Assembly: GCA_002449395.1 (NCBI GenBank)
Contig: DKDP01000033.1
Span: 62,001 to 126,000, forward strand
Source: Ruminococcaceae bacterium UBA6845
GTDB taxonomy: Bacteria > Bacillota > Clostridia > Oscillospirales > Acutalibacteraceae
DNA length: 64,000 bases
Direction: 5' to 3'
A program made the translations under genes and the position numbers. Position 1 is the first letter of the stretch. Each line of letters begins with the position of its first letter. The notes beneath the pieces are model-generated. The model made no database searches and had not been told where the DNA came from. It worked only from the letters and a program-made list of their open reading frames with translations. Below, in pieces: positions 7,727-15,529 of this stretch.

Positions 7727-8409
7727 TATTTAGCTCCCTCCTTACGGCGTGGTCTGCGACGATTGTTGTTAGCCTCATGGAGAACCTCGCCCTTGTAAAG
7801 CCAAACCTTAACGCCGATACGACCGTAGGTTGTCTTTGCCTCAGCAAAGCCGTAGTCTATGTCAGCACGGATTGTCTGAAGGGGAATTGTACCCTCATGA
7901 TAAGTCTCCGAACGGGCGATTTCTGCGCCGCCGAGACGACCTGAACACTGAATCTTAATACCCTTTGCGCCGAGCTTCATTGTGCGTCCGATGCACTGCT
8001 TCATAGCACGACGGAAAGAAATACGTCTCTCAAGCTGAGATGCAATGTTCTCAGCAACAAGCTGAGCGTCAAGATCCGGCTGCTTGATCTCGATAATGTT
8101 GATCGAAACATCCTTGTCTCCGCCGAGCTTCTTCTTACAAATTTCCTTGAGCTTCTCGATCTCCGAGCCGCCGCGACCGATTACCATGCCGGGCTTTGCG
8201 CAGTGGATGTTGATATAAACACGCTTTGCGTCTCTCTCGATCTCAACCTTAGGTACACCAGCAGGAGCGAGTGTATCGAGAAGGTATTCACGAAGATTAT
8301 AATCCTCAACAAGAGTATCGCCGAAAGTGCTCTTACCGGCATACCAGCGGGATTCCCAATTCTTAATAACACCGATTCTAAGACCGGTAGGATTTATTTT
8401 CTGGCCCAT
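7726..8409 (-). CDS. rpsC: 30S ribosomal protein S3
   Basis: S3 (227 aa) lines the mRNA entry tunnel. The start MGQKINPTGLRIGVIKNWES, the KH domain motif VIGRGGSEIEKLKEICKK and the C-terminal domain segment RRAMKQCIGRTMKLGAKGIK are all characteristic. The tail ends in a basic NNNRRRPRRKEGAK stretch. It follows rplV at 19 nt and overlaps rplP by one base. Confidence 0.97.
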   Translation of the reverse strand: MGQKINPTGLRIGVIKNWESRWYAGKSTFGDTLVEDYNLREYLLDTLAPAGVPKVEIERDAKRVYINIHCAKPGMVIGRGGSEIEKLKEICKKKLGGDKDVSINIIEIKQPDLDAQLVAENIASQLERRISFRRAMKQCIGRTMKLGAKGIKIQCSGRLGGAEIARSETYHEGTIPLQTIRADIDYGFAEAKTTYGRIGVKVWLYKGEVLHEANNNRRRPRRKEGAK

Positions 8410-8428
8410 ATGTTTACCTCCTCCTCGC

Positions 8429-8761
8429 TTATTCTGCTTCTCTGAGCACCAATGTGATGTGAGAAGTCTTCTTGTTTATTCTGTATGCACGTCCCTGTGC
8501 ACGGGGTCTGATTCTCTTAAGAGTCGGGCCCTGACCTACGAAGCACTCTGCAACGTAGAGGCTGGAAACGTCCATATCTTTGTTTTCCGCATTTGCCATA
8601 GCTGACTTAAGCAGCTTCTCAAGCGGTTCACACGCAGCCTTCGGCGTGTGTTTAAGGATAGCCATTGCCTGGTCGCAAGGCTTATTTCTGATAAGGTCAA
8701 GCACAATCTGAACCTTTCTCGGTGCAATACGCACGTAGGTTACTTTTGCTGTTGCTTCCAT
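8429..8761 (-). CDS. rplV: 50S ribosomal protein L22
   Basis: L22 (110 aa) has a globular domain on the subunit surface and a beta hairpin reaching into the exit tunnel. The N-terminal AKVTYVRIAPRKVQIVLDLI and the hairpin region GPTLKRIRPRAQGRAYRINK are diagnostic. Changes in this hairpin cause macrolide resistance in other species; nothing abnormal is seen here. Gene order rpsS-rplV-rpsC is normal. Confidence 0.96.
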   Translation of the reverse strand: MEATAKVTYVRIAPRKVQIVLDLIRNKPCDQAMAILKHTPKAACEPLEKLLKSAMANAENKDMDVSSLYVAECFVGQGPTLKRIRPRAQGRAYRINKKTSHITLVLREAE

Positions 8762-8784
8762 GAATACACACTCCTTTCGGCTAA

Positions 8785-9066
8785 TTATTTACCATTATTT
8801 GTTGTCTTTGAACCTGCATGACCTCTGAAGGTTCTTGTAGGTGCAAATTCGCCCAACTTATGACCAACCATGTCCTCTGTAACATATACGGGAACGTGTT
8901 TGCGTCCGTCATGAACCGCAAATGTGTGGCCGACAAAGTCAGGGAAGATTGTGGAGCTGCGGCTCCATGTCTTGAGAACTATTTTTTCGCCCTTCTCGTT
9001 CATGGCCTGTACTCTCTGGAGTAACTTAGCCTGCACGTAGGGACCTTTCTTTACGCTTCTGCCCAT
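8785..9066 (-). CDS. rpsS: 30S ribosomal protein S19
   Basis: S19 (93 aa) sits in the head of the small subunit next to S13 and contacts the P-site tRNA. The start MGRSVKKGPYVQAKLLQRV and the motif KTWSRSSTIFPDFVGHTFAVHDGRKHVPV (read as successive short segments) are typical, ending in LGEFAPTRTFRGHAGSKTT. The ATG follows a GAAAGGAGATA ribosome binding site. Confidence 0.96.
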   Translation of the reverse strand: MGRSVKKGPYVQAKLLQRVQAMNEKGEKIVLKTWSRSSTIFPDFVGHTFAVHDGRKHVPVYVTEDMVGHKLGEFAPTRTFRGHAGSKTTNNGK

Positions 9067-9087
9067 AGATCTTTATCTCCTTTCAAC

Positions 9088-9921
9088 TTATTTGCCGTTA
9101 CGACGTCTTACGATCATCTTGTTGGAAGCCTTCTTCTTGTTACGTGTCTTGTAACCGAGAGCCGGCTTGCCCCAAGGTGTAACAGGGCCGGGACGACCGA
9201 TAGGTGACTTACCTTCACCACCGCCGTGGGGGTGATCATTCGGGTTCATAACAGAACCACGAACCGTAGGTCTCCAACCCATATGACGTTTTCTACCTGC
9301 GTTACCGATCTTAACGTTCTCGTGATCAAGGTTACCAACCTGGCCGACTGTTGCCATACAGGTTGCGGGAACCTTACGAAGCTCGCCCGAGGGAAGTCTG
9401 AGGAGAGCATATTCGCCTTCCTTAGCCATAAGCTGTGCAGCGTTACCGGCAGCTCTTGCAAGCTGTCCGCCACGACCCGGATAAAGCTCAACGTTGTGAA
9501 CAACGGTACCTGTGGGGATGTTAACGAGCGGCAGTGCGTTGCCCGGCTTGATATCAGCATCGGGACCTGCCATAACCTTGTCGCCGACCTTAAGGCCTGC
9601 GGGAGCAAGGATGTAGCTCTTTACGCCGTCCTCATACTTGATGAGAGCGATGTGAGCTGAACGGTTCGGGTCATATTCAAGTGAAACAACCTCGGCGGGA
9701 ACATCAAACTTTGAACGCTTGAAGTCGATTACACGGTACTTTCTGCGGTTTGCGCCGCCACGATGACGTACTGTAATGCGACCGTAGTTGTTACGACCCG
9801 ATTTATTCTTGAGCGGCTCAAGGAGGCTTCTTTCGGGAGCAACCTTTGAAAGCTCTGAATAATCTGTAACCGACATATTTCTACGTGAATTTGAAGTCGG
9901 CTTATAGACTTTGATCGACAT
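9088..9921 (-). CDS. rplB: 50S ribosomal protein L2
   Basis: L2 (277 aa) is needed for subunit association and peptidyl transfer. The start MSIKVYKPTSNSRRNMSV is canonical. A GTG three codons upstream lies within the AAAGGAGTG ribosome binding site and was rejected. Motifs include GRNNYGRITVRHRGGANRR and the conserved C-terminal VMNPNDHPHGGGEGKSPIG, which holds the histidine-rich active-centre region. Confidence 0.97.
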   Translation of the reverse strand: MSIKVYKPTSNSRRNMSVTDYSELSKVAPERSLLEPLKNKSGRNNYGRITVRHRGGANRRKYRVIDFKRSKFDVPAEVVSLEYDPNRSAHIALIKYEDGVKSYILAPAGLKVGDKVMAGPDADIKPGNALPLVNIPTGTVVHNVELYPGRGGQLARAAGNAAQLMAKEGEYALLRLPSGELRKVPATCMATVGQVGNLDHENVKIGNAGRKRHMGWRPTVRGSVMNPNDHPHGGGEGKSPIGRPGPVTPWGKPALGYKTRNKKKASNKMIVRRRNGK

Positions 9922-10011
9922 TTGATTCACACTCCTTTAAGTGGCTTCGCGGAGTATGTCGAACTCCATACATTACCACCGGAATTAAACGGTTTATTTT
10001 ATGATGTCAGA

Positions 10012-10308
10012 TTACATCATTCCATCGAAGAACTCGATGGTCTTGGAATCCTCTGTAAGAGTAACGATCGCCTTTTTCCAAGCGGCTGTGTAGCCCTGGG
10101 AAACGCCCTGTCTGCGGAGCTTGCCGAGGCAGTTTATTGTGTTAACCTTAGCTACCTTAACGCCGAAAAGCTCTTCAACGGCTGCTGCGATTTCGATCTT
10201 GTTTGCATCCTTGGCAACCGAGAAGGTGTACTTCTTATCAGCGGTGCCGAGCATACTCTCTTCAGTGATAATCGGACGGAGGATTATGTCCTGTGCTGCT
10301 TTACTCAT
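10012..10308 (-). CDS. rplW: 50S ribosomal protein L23
   Basis: L23 (98 aa) lies at the tunnel exit and is the main docking site for trigger factor and the signal recognition particle. The motifs DIILRPIITEESMLGTADK, KYTFSVAKDANKIEIAAAVE and FGVKVAKVNTINCLGKLRRQ are diagnostic. The ATG overlaps the rplD stop by four bases. A 90-nt gap before rplB is the largest inside the S10 part of the operon. Confidence 0.96.
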   Translation of the reverse strand: MSKAAQDIILRPIITEESMLGTADKKYTFSVAKDANKIEIAAAVEELFGVKVAKVNTINCLGKLRRQGVSQGYTAAWKKAIVTLTEDSKTIEFFDGMM

Positions 10309-10928
10309 GCATATACCTCCTCAATCTTTGCAACGCTGTCCTTGAGAACGAGCATTGTGTCACTATTAAGAATGTCATAAACATTCAATGTGTTTACGGT
10401 TGAAACCTTAACACCGGCAATGTTTCTTGCGCTTCTGTAAAGAACATCGTTGTTCTCAGGAAGAACGAGAAGAACCTTCTTGCCTGTCTCGAGAGCTGTA
10501 AGAACCTTTACAACTTCCTTAGTCTTGATAGCGTCAAGCTTGAGATCGTCAAGAACTACAAGCTCCTCTGCTGCAACCTTTGAAGAGAAAGCAGACTTCA
10601 TAGCAAGTCTTCTTACCTTCTTGTTGATTGAGAAGCCATACTCTCTCGGCTTCGGGCCGTGAGCGATACCGCCGTGTGTCCACTGAGGAGCTCTTGTTGA
10701 ACCCTGACGTGCACGACCTGTACCCTTCTGCTTCCACGGCTTCTTGCCGCCGCCGCTTACCTCTGAGCGTGTACGGGTTGACTGTGTGCCCTGACGCTGA
10801 TTTGCCAAATAGTTAACTACGCAAAGGTGCATAGCATAAGTATTCGGCTCGATTCCGAAAACAGACTCTGCAAGAGCAAGATCGGAAACCTTTTTACCGT
10901 TCATATCGAATACTGATACATTAGGCAT
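10305..10928 (-). CDS. rplD: 50S ribosomal protein L4
   Basis: L4 (207 aa) reaches into the exit tunnel and, in E. coli, autoregulates the S10 operon by acting on the leader. The extended loop is visible in RQGTQSTRTRSEVSGGGKKP and WKQKGTGRARQGSTRAPQW. The globular part contains FSINKKVRRLAMKSAFSSK. Its role as regulator here is possible given the structured S10 leader upstream, but that is inference. Confidence 0.96.
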   Translation of the reverse strand: MPNVSVFDMNGKKVSDLALAESVFGIEPNTYAMHLCVVNYLANQRQGTQSTRTRSEVSGGGKKPWKQKGTGRARQGSTRAPQWTHGGIAHGPKPREYGFSINKKVRRLAMKSAFSSKVAAEELVVLDDLKLDAIKTKEVVKVLTALETGKKVLLVLPENNDVLYRSARNIAGVKVSTVNTLNVYDILNSDTMLVLKDSVAKIEEVYA

Positions 10929-10946
10929 ACTTTAACACTCCTTCCG

Positions 10947-11579
10947 TTACGCTTTCTTGGCATCGGCGATAACAACGATTCCGCCCTTCGGGCCCGGAAT
11001 AGCGCCCTTAACGGCGATGAGGTTGTTCTCAACGTCAACCTTAGCAATAGTTAAATTCTGAACTGTGGTGCGGTCTACACCGTAGTGACCTGCGAGCTTC
11101 TTTCCCTTGTAAACACGGGAAGGAGTTGAACAAGCACCCAATGAACCGGCGTGTCTTGCAACGGGACCTGTACCATGAGACTCTCTGAGTCTTGAGAAGT
11201 TCCAGCGCTTGATGGAACCTGCTGTTCCGTGACCCTTGCTTGTGCCGATAACGTCAACCTTGTCGCCTGCTGCGAACACATCAGCCTTGAGGATGTCGCC
11301 TACGTTAACGTCAGCGATGTTCTCGAGACGGAACTCCTTGAGTACCTTCTTGGGAGCAACATCGTTCTTAGCGAAGTGACCCTTCATAGCCTTGTTGACT
11401 CTCTGTGCCTTTACGTCACCGAAGCCGACCTGAACAGCCTCATAGCCGTCATTCTCGATCGTCTTCTTCTGTGTGATTACACACGGACCTGCTTCAACGA
11501 CTGTTACGGGGATTACGTTACCCTTTTCGTCGAAGATCTGCGTCATACCGATTTTCTTTCCGATAAGACCCTTTTTCAT
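10947..11579 (-). CDS. rplC: 50S ribosomal protein L3
   Basis: L3 (210 aa) binds 23S rRNA near the peptidyl transferase centre. The start MKKGLIGKKIGMTQIFDEKG and the central signature FSRLRESHGTGPVARHAGSL are diagnostic, followed by RVYKGKKLAGHYGVDRTTVQ. The gene lies 18 nt upstream of rplD and 63 nt downstream of rpsJ, with an AAGGAGGAAAACTT ribosome binding site. Confidence 0.96.
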   Translation of the reverse strand: MKKGLIGKKIGMTQIFDEKGNVIPVTVVEAGPCVITQKKTIENDGYEAVQVGFGDVKAQRVNKAMKGHFAKNDVAPKKVLKEFRLENIADVNVGDILKADVFAAGDKVDVIGTSKGHGTAGSIKRWNFSRLRESHGTGPVARHAGSLGACSTPSRVYKGKKLAGHYGVDRTTVQNLTIAKVDVENNLIAVKGAIPGPKGGIVVIADAKKA

Positions 11580-11642
11580 ATAAGTTTTCCTCCTTATAGG
11601 TTATTGGTTGGCAACTGCGCCAACTTGACCTGTTGACGTGGA

Positions 11643-11954
11643 TCAGAGTTTGATCTCGATCTCTACGCCGGCAGGAAGCTCAAGACCTCTCAAAGCGTCA
11701 ACAGTCTTAGCTGACGGTCTGATGATGTCGATAAGCCTTTTGTGTGTGCGCTGTTCGAACTGCTCTCTGGAGTCCTTGTACTTGTGAACAGCACGAAGGA
11801 TTGTAACGACTTCTTTCTCTGTCGGAAGGGGAACAGGACCTGAAACCTGAGCGCCTGTGCGCTTTGCAGTCTCAACGATCTTCTCCGCTGCCTTATCAAC
11901 GAGATTGTGGTCATAACCCTTCAATCTGATTCTGATTTTTCCCTTTACTGCCAT
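11643..11954 (-). CDS. rpsJ: 30S ribosomal protein S10
   Basis: S10 (103 aa) is a small-subunit head protein; its free form (NusE) also works in antitermination with NusB. The protein reads MAVKGKIRIRLKGYDHNLVD and contains the conserved FEQRTHKRLIDIIRPSAKTV segment. A longer frame starting at 11987 runs through the TAAGGAGGC ribosome binding site (11962-11970) and was rejected. It is the first gene of the long operon, downstream of a structured leader. Confidence 0.97.
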   Translation of the reverse strand: MAVKGKIRIRLKGYDHNLVDKAAEKIVETAKRTGAQVSGPVPLPTEKEVVTILRAVHKYKDSREQFEQRTHKRLIDIIRPSAKTVDALRGLELPAGVEIEIKL

Positions 11955-12258
11955 TGATTTTGCCTCCTTACAAAGTTTGGCGGGCAACGTTTAAAACCTA
12001 ATTTTCGCAACGTTTCCGGGTGTTTCCACCCTCTGCATTTAAAAACCGGAAATGGGTTAGTTTCCGGGATAGTGCATTTAAGGTCTTAAACGCACATACA
12101 TACGCAGATTTGCTAAGGGATAGCAAACCCGTGTTGTAGGTTATTAAATCGCCCGGTTTTAAATCGGACATACTCCGTGAGAATTCCCGACTTCTACGAG
12201 CCGCCACCTCTCACATCAACGCATATCTACGCACTAAACTACATAATAATATAGCATG
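11955..12258 (-). ncRNA. structured 5' leader of the S10 operon
   Basis: About 300 nt lie between the promoter (12266-12294) and rpsJ without a convincing gene. On the minus strand the stretch has three visible hairpins: TTTGCTA/TAGCAAA (12109-12127), CCGGAAA/TTTCCGG followed by TTTTT (12041-12067, listed separately), and GGGTG/CACCC closed by a GAAA tetraloop (12018-12031). S10 leaders in other bacteria control transcription or translation through L4. I infer a similar role but did not recognise a named RNA family. Confidence 0.5.
12041..12067 (-). terminator. candidate attenuator hairpin in the S10 leader
   Basis: On the minus strand a 7-bp stem CCGGAAA / TTTCCGG with the loop CTAACCCA is followed directly by TTTTT. 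It lies between the operon promoter and rpsJ, so it could terminate transcription early. The stem is short, so termination would probably be partial or factor-assisted, as expected for an attenuator. Confidence 0.45.
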
Positions 12259-12265
12259 CTCGAGT

Positions 12266-12294
12266 ATGATACCATACTTTATTGCAAATTGCAA
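12266..12294 (-). promoter_or_regulatory. sigma-A promoter of the S10-spc operon
   Basis: On the minus strand TTGCAA (12289-12294) and TATCAT (12266-12271) are separated by exactly 17 nt. The site faces the ribosomal protein operon with no gene in between, and the next gene upstream is separated by a terminator. Expected transcription start is near 12258. Confidence 0.7.
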
Positions 12295-12338
12295 GTCTTT
12301 TTTCAATATTTTTCAAAAAATTTTTCGGCACAAAAATA

Positions 12339-12371
12339 CCCCGGAAGCAAGCATTATCAAGGCTTCCGGGG
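12339..12371 (-). terminator. intrinsic terminator downstream of the metallophosphoesterase gene
   Basis: A perfect 10-bp stem, CCCCGGAAGC and GCTTCCGGGG, closes a 13-nt loop. It is flanked by U-rich sequence on both strands (TATTTTTG on minus, ATTTTATG on plus). Its place after the metallophosphoesterase gene and ahead of the S10 promoter suggests it insulates the ribosomal operon. The rest of 12295-12524 shows only AT-rich sequence. Confidence 0.75.
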
Positions 12372-12524
12372 ATTTTATGTTTGGATTTTCCACTCTTTTC
12401 CATATAGTCGGTTCTGCACAAAAACCGCACCCATATATTGTGGTTTATGACGATTGACACATATCAATTTTTTCGCCGGGAATAAGTAATTCCGTATACT
12501 ATTATAATATATAACACCGAAAAA

Positions 12525-13217
12525 TCAGAATTTTGCGATCAGTTTCGGGCAGAAGCCAAGGTAATCGGCGGAAATCAGGTCAAATTTCACTCCGTCCTTC
12601 TCGCCACGAAACGCCCAGTTCACCGAATTGCCGTGAAGATGACCGTAATAGCAGGTCTTTATCTCCTCCTCGACCAGAGTATCATAAATCTCGTGGCAGG
12701 TCTCGGTCAAGCTGATCGGCGGATAATGAAGAAATGCGATAATCTCGCCGCCGAGCTTTTTTGCCTCGGCAATACTCGTTCTCAATCTGCCCACCTCACG
12801 GGCAAGAACCTTTTGATCCTCGGTCTTTGAACAGTCAAAAAACCAGCCTCTTGTTCCGCAGATTGCAAAATCGCCGACCCTATACGCATTGTTAAAAAGG
12901 ATTTTTATGCTGTCAATTCCGTTTTCCTTTAAAAATTTCTCCGTTTTGCTTTTCGTCGACCACCAATAATCGTGATTGCCTTTCATAATTATCTTCGTTC
13001 CGTTGAGCCTGTCAAGAAAGAGAAAGTCCTCAAGAGTTTCCTCCTGCTTCATTCCCCACGATATATCGCCCGCAATAACGACGGTGTCCTTATCCGTAAC
13101 GACGGCATTCCAATTTTTTTCAAGTCTTTTTTCAAAATCCTGCCAGCCGTTGAAAACGTCCATCGGTTTGTTTGTGCCGAACGAAAGATGCGTATCGGCA
13201 ATAGCAAATAATGACAT
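12525..13217 (-). CDS. calcineurin-like metallophosphoesterase, cytoplasmic
   Basis: This 230-aa protein has the full two-metal phosphoesterase motif set: IADTHL near residue 6, VIAGDISWG near 48, MKGNHDYWW near 78, FLHYPP near 164 and YGHLHGNS near 193. No signal peptide is seen, so it should act in the cytoplasm. The substrate cannot be read from sequence; the family includes nucleases, phosphodiesterases and protein phosphatases. It is divergent from the DUF1540 gene and ends about 150 nt before a strong terminator. A GGAGGTGAAGAA ribosome binding site precedes the ATG. Confidence 0.85.
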   Translation of the reverse strand: MSLFAIADTHLSFGTNKPMDVFNGWQDFEKRLEKNWNAVVTDKDTVVIAGDISWGMKQEETLEDFLFLDRLNGTKIIMKGNHDYWWSTKSKTEKFLKENGIDSIKILFNNAYRVGDFAICGTRGWFFDCSKTEDQKVLAREVGRLRTSIAEAKKLGGEIIAFLHYPPISLTETCHEIYDTLVEEEIKTCYYGHLHGNSVNWAFRGEKDGVKFDLISADYLGFCPKLIAKF

Positions 13218-13270
13218 TTCTTCACCTCCTCAAAAAAGAATAAATCACGCAAATGATCAAATAATATAGC

Positions 13271-13286
13271 TGTGAAGCGTTTCACA
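13271..13286. promoter_or_regulatory. candidate operator dyad between divergent genes
   Basis: TGTGAA-GCGT-TTCACA is a perfect 6-bp inverted repeat around a 4-nt centre, placed in the 93-nt gap between the metallophosphoesterase (minus) and DUF1540 (plus) genes. The central AAGCGTTT resembles LacI/CcpA-family operators, but spacing does not fit a standard cre site. Function is inferred from position only. Confidence 0.35.
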
Positions 13287-13310
13287 AATCTGAAAAAGGG
13301 GTAATTTACA

Positions 13311-13478
13311 ATGAAGCACGAAATCAAAGATATCAAGTGCCATGCTTGTAACTGCATTTACAACGAAGAGGGCTGCAAGTGCGTAGCCGGCGAAATTGAA
13401 GTCGGCCCGTCAAGTGCCTGCACCTGCGCCGAAACAATCTGCGCAACCTTCGAGCCGAGCAGCGACGTCAGCAAGTAA
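13311..13478 (+). CDS. DUF1540-type cysteine-rich mini-protein
   Basis: This 55-aa protein starts MKHEIKDIKCHACNCIY and has eight cysteines at 10, 13, 15, 22, 24, 37, 39 and 44 in the paired C-x-C arrangement of the DUF1540 family, which is common in spore-forming Clostridia. The spacing suggests a metal-binding (probably zinc) knuckle or disulfide-rich fold; the function is unknown. The ATG is preceded by AAAAAGGGG 9 nt upstream. It is divergent from the metallophosphoesterase and convergent with thrC. It is a real small gene: family signature, ribosome binding site and flanking hairpins agree. Confidence 0.85.
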   Translation: MKHEIKDIKCHACNCIYNEEGCKCVAGEIEVGPSSACTCAETICATFEPSSDVSK

Positions 13479-13488
13479 ATCTTCTTTA

Positions 13489-13579
13489 ACCGCCGTCGTC
13501 TGATTCGGCGGTAACAAAGGAACTGTCACATTAAGACCGAATTGCTTCAATTTTTGCACAAGGTCTCAATGCGACAGTT
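13489..13579 (-). terminator. two hairpins between convergent DUF1540 and thrC
   Basis: The stronger hairpin (13521-13538 with 13562-13579) is an 18-bp stem. In the minus-strand transcript it pairs fully with two G-U wobbles, while in the plus-strand transcript the same positions become A-C mismatches. It therefore fits best as the thrC terminator, although the T-run (TTTTCTTTT) is better on the plus side. A second 7-bp hairpin, ACCGCCG/CGGCGGT (13489-13512), has no T-run. Confidence 0.6.
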
Positions 13580-13584
13580 TTCTT

Positions 13585-15078
13585 TTATTTCAGCAGATCG
13601 AATACGACCTGTTCCATATCCTCTTTCTTGCAGCAGCCGGTAAATCTCGGAGTTTTACCCTTGAGATTCGCAAGCTGCGGCGGGCAAACCTCGGCCGTTT
13701 CATCATGGAGTGCGTGAACCATCTCAAACTCGTCAAGATTATCCGTCATACCCGGATGAACCGCATCAAGAACAGCCTTGCTGAACTTGAACGGATTTGC
13801 CGTTGATGCGATCACGGTCGGAGTTGAGTCGCCCGATCTCTCCGCATAGTCCTCATAGACCGAAACGGCAACTGCGGTGTGAGTGTCGCAAAGATAACCG
13901 TGCTCTTTAAATTCCTTTGCAATGCAAGCCTTTGTGCCGTTATCGTCGCAGCTTCCTGCATCGAACAGTTCGCCGAGCTTTGCAAAAACATCGTCGCTGA
14001 CCTTATATGAGCCCTTTGACGAAAGTTCGCCCATCCACTCTCTGACGATTGAATCATTCATACCGGAGAGCAGGAAAAGAAGTCTTTCAAGGTTCGACGA
14101 AATAAGAATGTCCATCGACGGAGAAACCGTTGTATAAAAATCTCTGACACGGTTATATGTTCCTGTTTTAAGGAAATCGGTCAGAACATTGTTTGCGTTT
14201 GATGCACAGATGAGCTTTTTTATCGGAACGCCCATTTCTTTTGCATAGTAAGCGGCAAGGATGTTGCCGAAGTTACCTGTCGGAACTACGACGTTGATCT
14301 CATCGCCCGGCTTAATCTCGCCCTTATTGAGCATCTCACAGTAAGCGGATACATAATAAACAATCTGCGGAACGAGACGACCCCAGTTGATCGAGTTTGC
14401 GGAGGAGAACATCATTCCCTGTTCGGCGAGCTTTGCGGCAACCGCCTTGTCGGTAAATATCTTCTTAACGCCCGTCTGTGCGTCATCAAAGTTACCCTCG
14501 ATAGCGCAAACGCCGACATTTGAACCCTCCTGAGTTGTCATCTGGAGCTTCTGCATCGGAGAAACGCCGTCATTGGGATAGAAAACAAGAATTTTCGTGT
14601 TTTTAACGTCCTTGAATCCCTCAAGCGCCGCCTTGCCTGTGTCTCCCGAGGTTGCGACAAGAATTACAATCTGCTTGCCCGGCTCACTCTTTGCAGATGC
14701 TACGGTGAGAAGATGGGGGAGGAGCTGAAGCGCCATATCCTTGAATGCACAGGTCGGTCCTTTCCAAAGCTCAAGAATTTCAACACCCTTGGTCAGAGTA
14801 TGGAGCGGGGCAATCTTCTCGCTTGAAAATTTGCCCTCGCCGTATGCGCCCCTGACGCAGGAATCAATCTCCTCGGCGGTGAAATCGGTAAGATAAAGGG
14901 AAAGAATTTCCTTTGCTCTCTCTATATAATCGCAGTCGGCAAGACGCACGATATCGTCCATTGTGATATGAGGTATTTCCTCGGGTACAAACAGTCCGCC
15001 CTCGGCAGAAATGCCGTGAGAAATCGCCTGTGAGGAAGTTACCTTTATGCTTTTATCTCTTGTGCTGGTATAAAACAT
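13585..15078 (-). CDS. thrC: threonine synthase
   Basis: This 497-aa PLP enzyme converts O-phosphohomoserine to threonine, the last step of the pathway. The N-terminus MFYTSTRDKSIKVTSSQAIS and the motif KGPTCAFKDMALQLL, holding the PLP-binding lysine, mark the long threonine synthase class. The phosphate-binding segment VATSGDTGKAAL and PTGNFGNILAAYYAKEMG are also present. It is a single-gene transcription unit with its own promoter and terminator. No threonine leader peptide or riboswitch was seen in the short 5' region. Confidence 0.95.
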   Translation of the reverse strand: MFYTSTRDKSIKVTSSQAISHGISAEGGLFVPEEIPHITMDDIVRLADCDYIERAKEILSLYLTDFTAEEIDSCVRGAYGEGKFSSEKIAPLHTLTKGVEILELWKGPTCAFKDMALQLLPHLLTVASAKSEPGKQIVILVATSGDTGKAALEGFKDVKNTKILVFYPNDGVSPMQKLQMTTQEGSNVGVCAIEGNFDDAQTGVKKIFTDKAVAAKLAEQGMMFSSANSINWGRLVPQIVYYVSAYCEMLNKGEIKPGDEINVVVPTGNFGNILAAYYAKEMGVPIKKLICASNANNVLTDFLKTGTYNRVRDFYTTVSPSMDILISSNLERLLFLLSGMNDSIVREWMGELSSKGSYKVSDDVFAKLGELFDAGSCDDNGTKACIAKEFKEHGYLCDTHTAVAVSVYEDYAERSGDSTPTVIASTANPFKFSKAVLDAVHPGMTDNLDEFEMVHALHDETAEVCPPQLANLKGKTPRFTGCCKKEDMEQVVFDLLK

Positions 15079-15110
15079 ATTACCTCTCCTTTTTCGGTAT
15101 ATCCGAAATT

Positions 15111-15139
15111 ATTGTATCATAACTAAAAAAACAATTCAA
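15111..15139 (-). promoter_or_regulatory. sigma-A promoter of thrC
   Basis: On the minus strand TTGAAT (15134-15139) and TACAAT (15111-15116) are separated by 17 nt. A small hairpin, TTTCGG-ATATA-CCGAAA, follows in the leader before the AAGGAGAGG ribosome binding site. The same hexamer pair drives glgB elsewhere in this window. Confidence 0.65.
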
Positions 15140-15163
15140 TGATATATTGAAAAAAACAGGCGG

Positions 15164-15529
15164 TTAATCGCTCTCCGAGAACGCATTTTCAATATAATTG
15201 ATCTTCGTCGGCTTGTAACTCTCGTCGAGATAAACCTCGCACACGTCAAAGCGTGGCTGTTTGCTGTTCGGATAGGCTTTCATAAACAGCTTTGAGGTCG
15301 CAATCAGCTTTTCCTGCTTTGAAAAATCAACGGCTTCCTTTGCCTCATAGATATGATCTCTGCCTCTCGTCTTGACCTCAACAAAGCACATATAGTTTTC
15401 CTTTTGCGCAACGAGATCAATCTCGCCGAGACGTGACCGAAAATTTCCCGTTATGATTTTATATCCGTTGTCCCTGAGATATCTTGCGGCAAAAATTTCG
15501 CCCCAGACGCCCGATTTATTTATTTTCAT
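15164..15529 (-). CDS. yraN: YraN/UPF0102 family putative endonuclease
   Basis: This 121-aa protein has the Holliday-junction-resolvase-like nuclease fold motif: GEIFAARYLRDNGYKI near the N-terminus, then RLGEIDLVAQKENYMCFVEV and K in VKTRG, the G-E-D-x-V...E-V-K pattern of the family. The biological role is not settled. It overlaps rnhB by 14 nt, an arrangement widely conserved in Firmicutes (rbgA-rnhB-yraN). Confidence 0.88.
   Translation of the reverse strand: MKINKSGVWGEIFAARYLRDNGYKIITGNFRSRLGEIDLVAQKENYMCFVEVKTRGRDHIYEAKEAVDFSKQEKLIATSKLFMKAYPNSKQPRFDVCEVYLDESYKPTKINYIENAFSESD

Noticed and set aside
12239..12460. 73-aa open frame on the minus strand in the S10 upstream gap
   Set aside because: It runs through the strong terminator (12339-12371) and the S10 promoter and has no family resemblance.
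15079..15163. Threonine leader peptide or T-box ahead of thrC
   Set aside because: The space is too short and holds only a promoter and a 6-bp hairpin.
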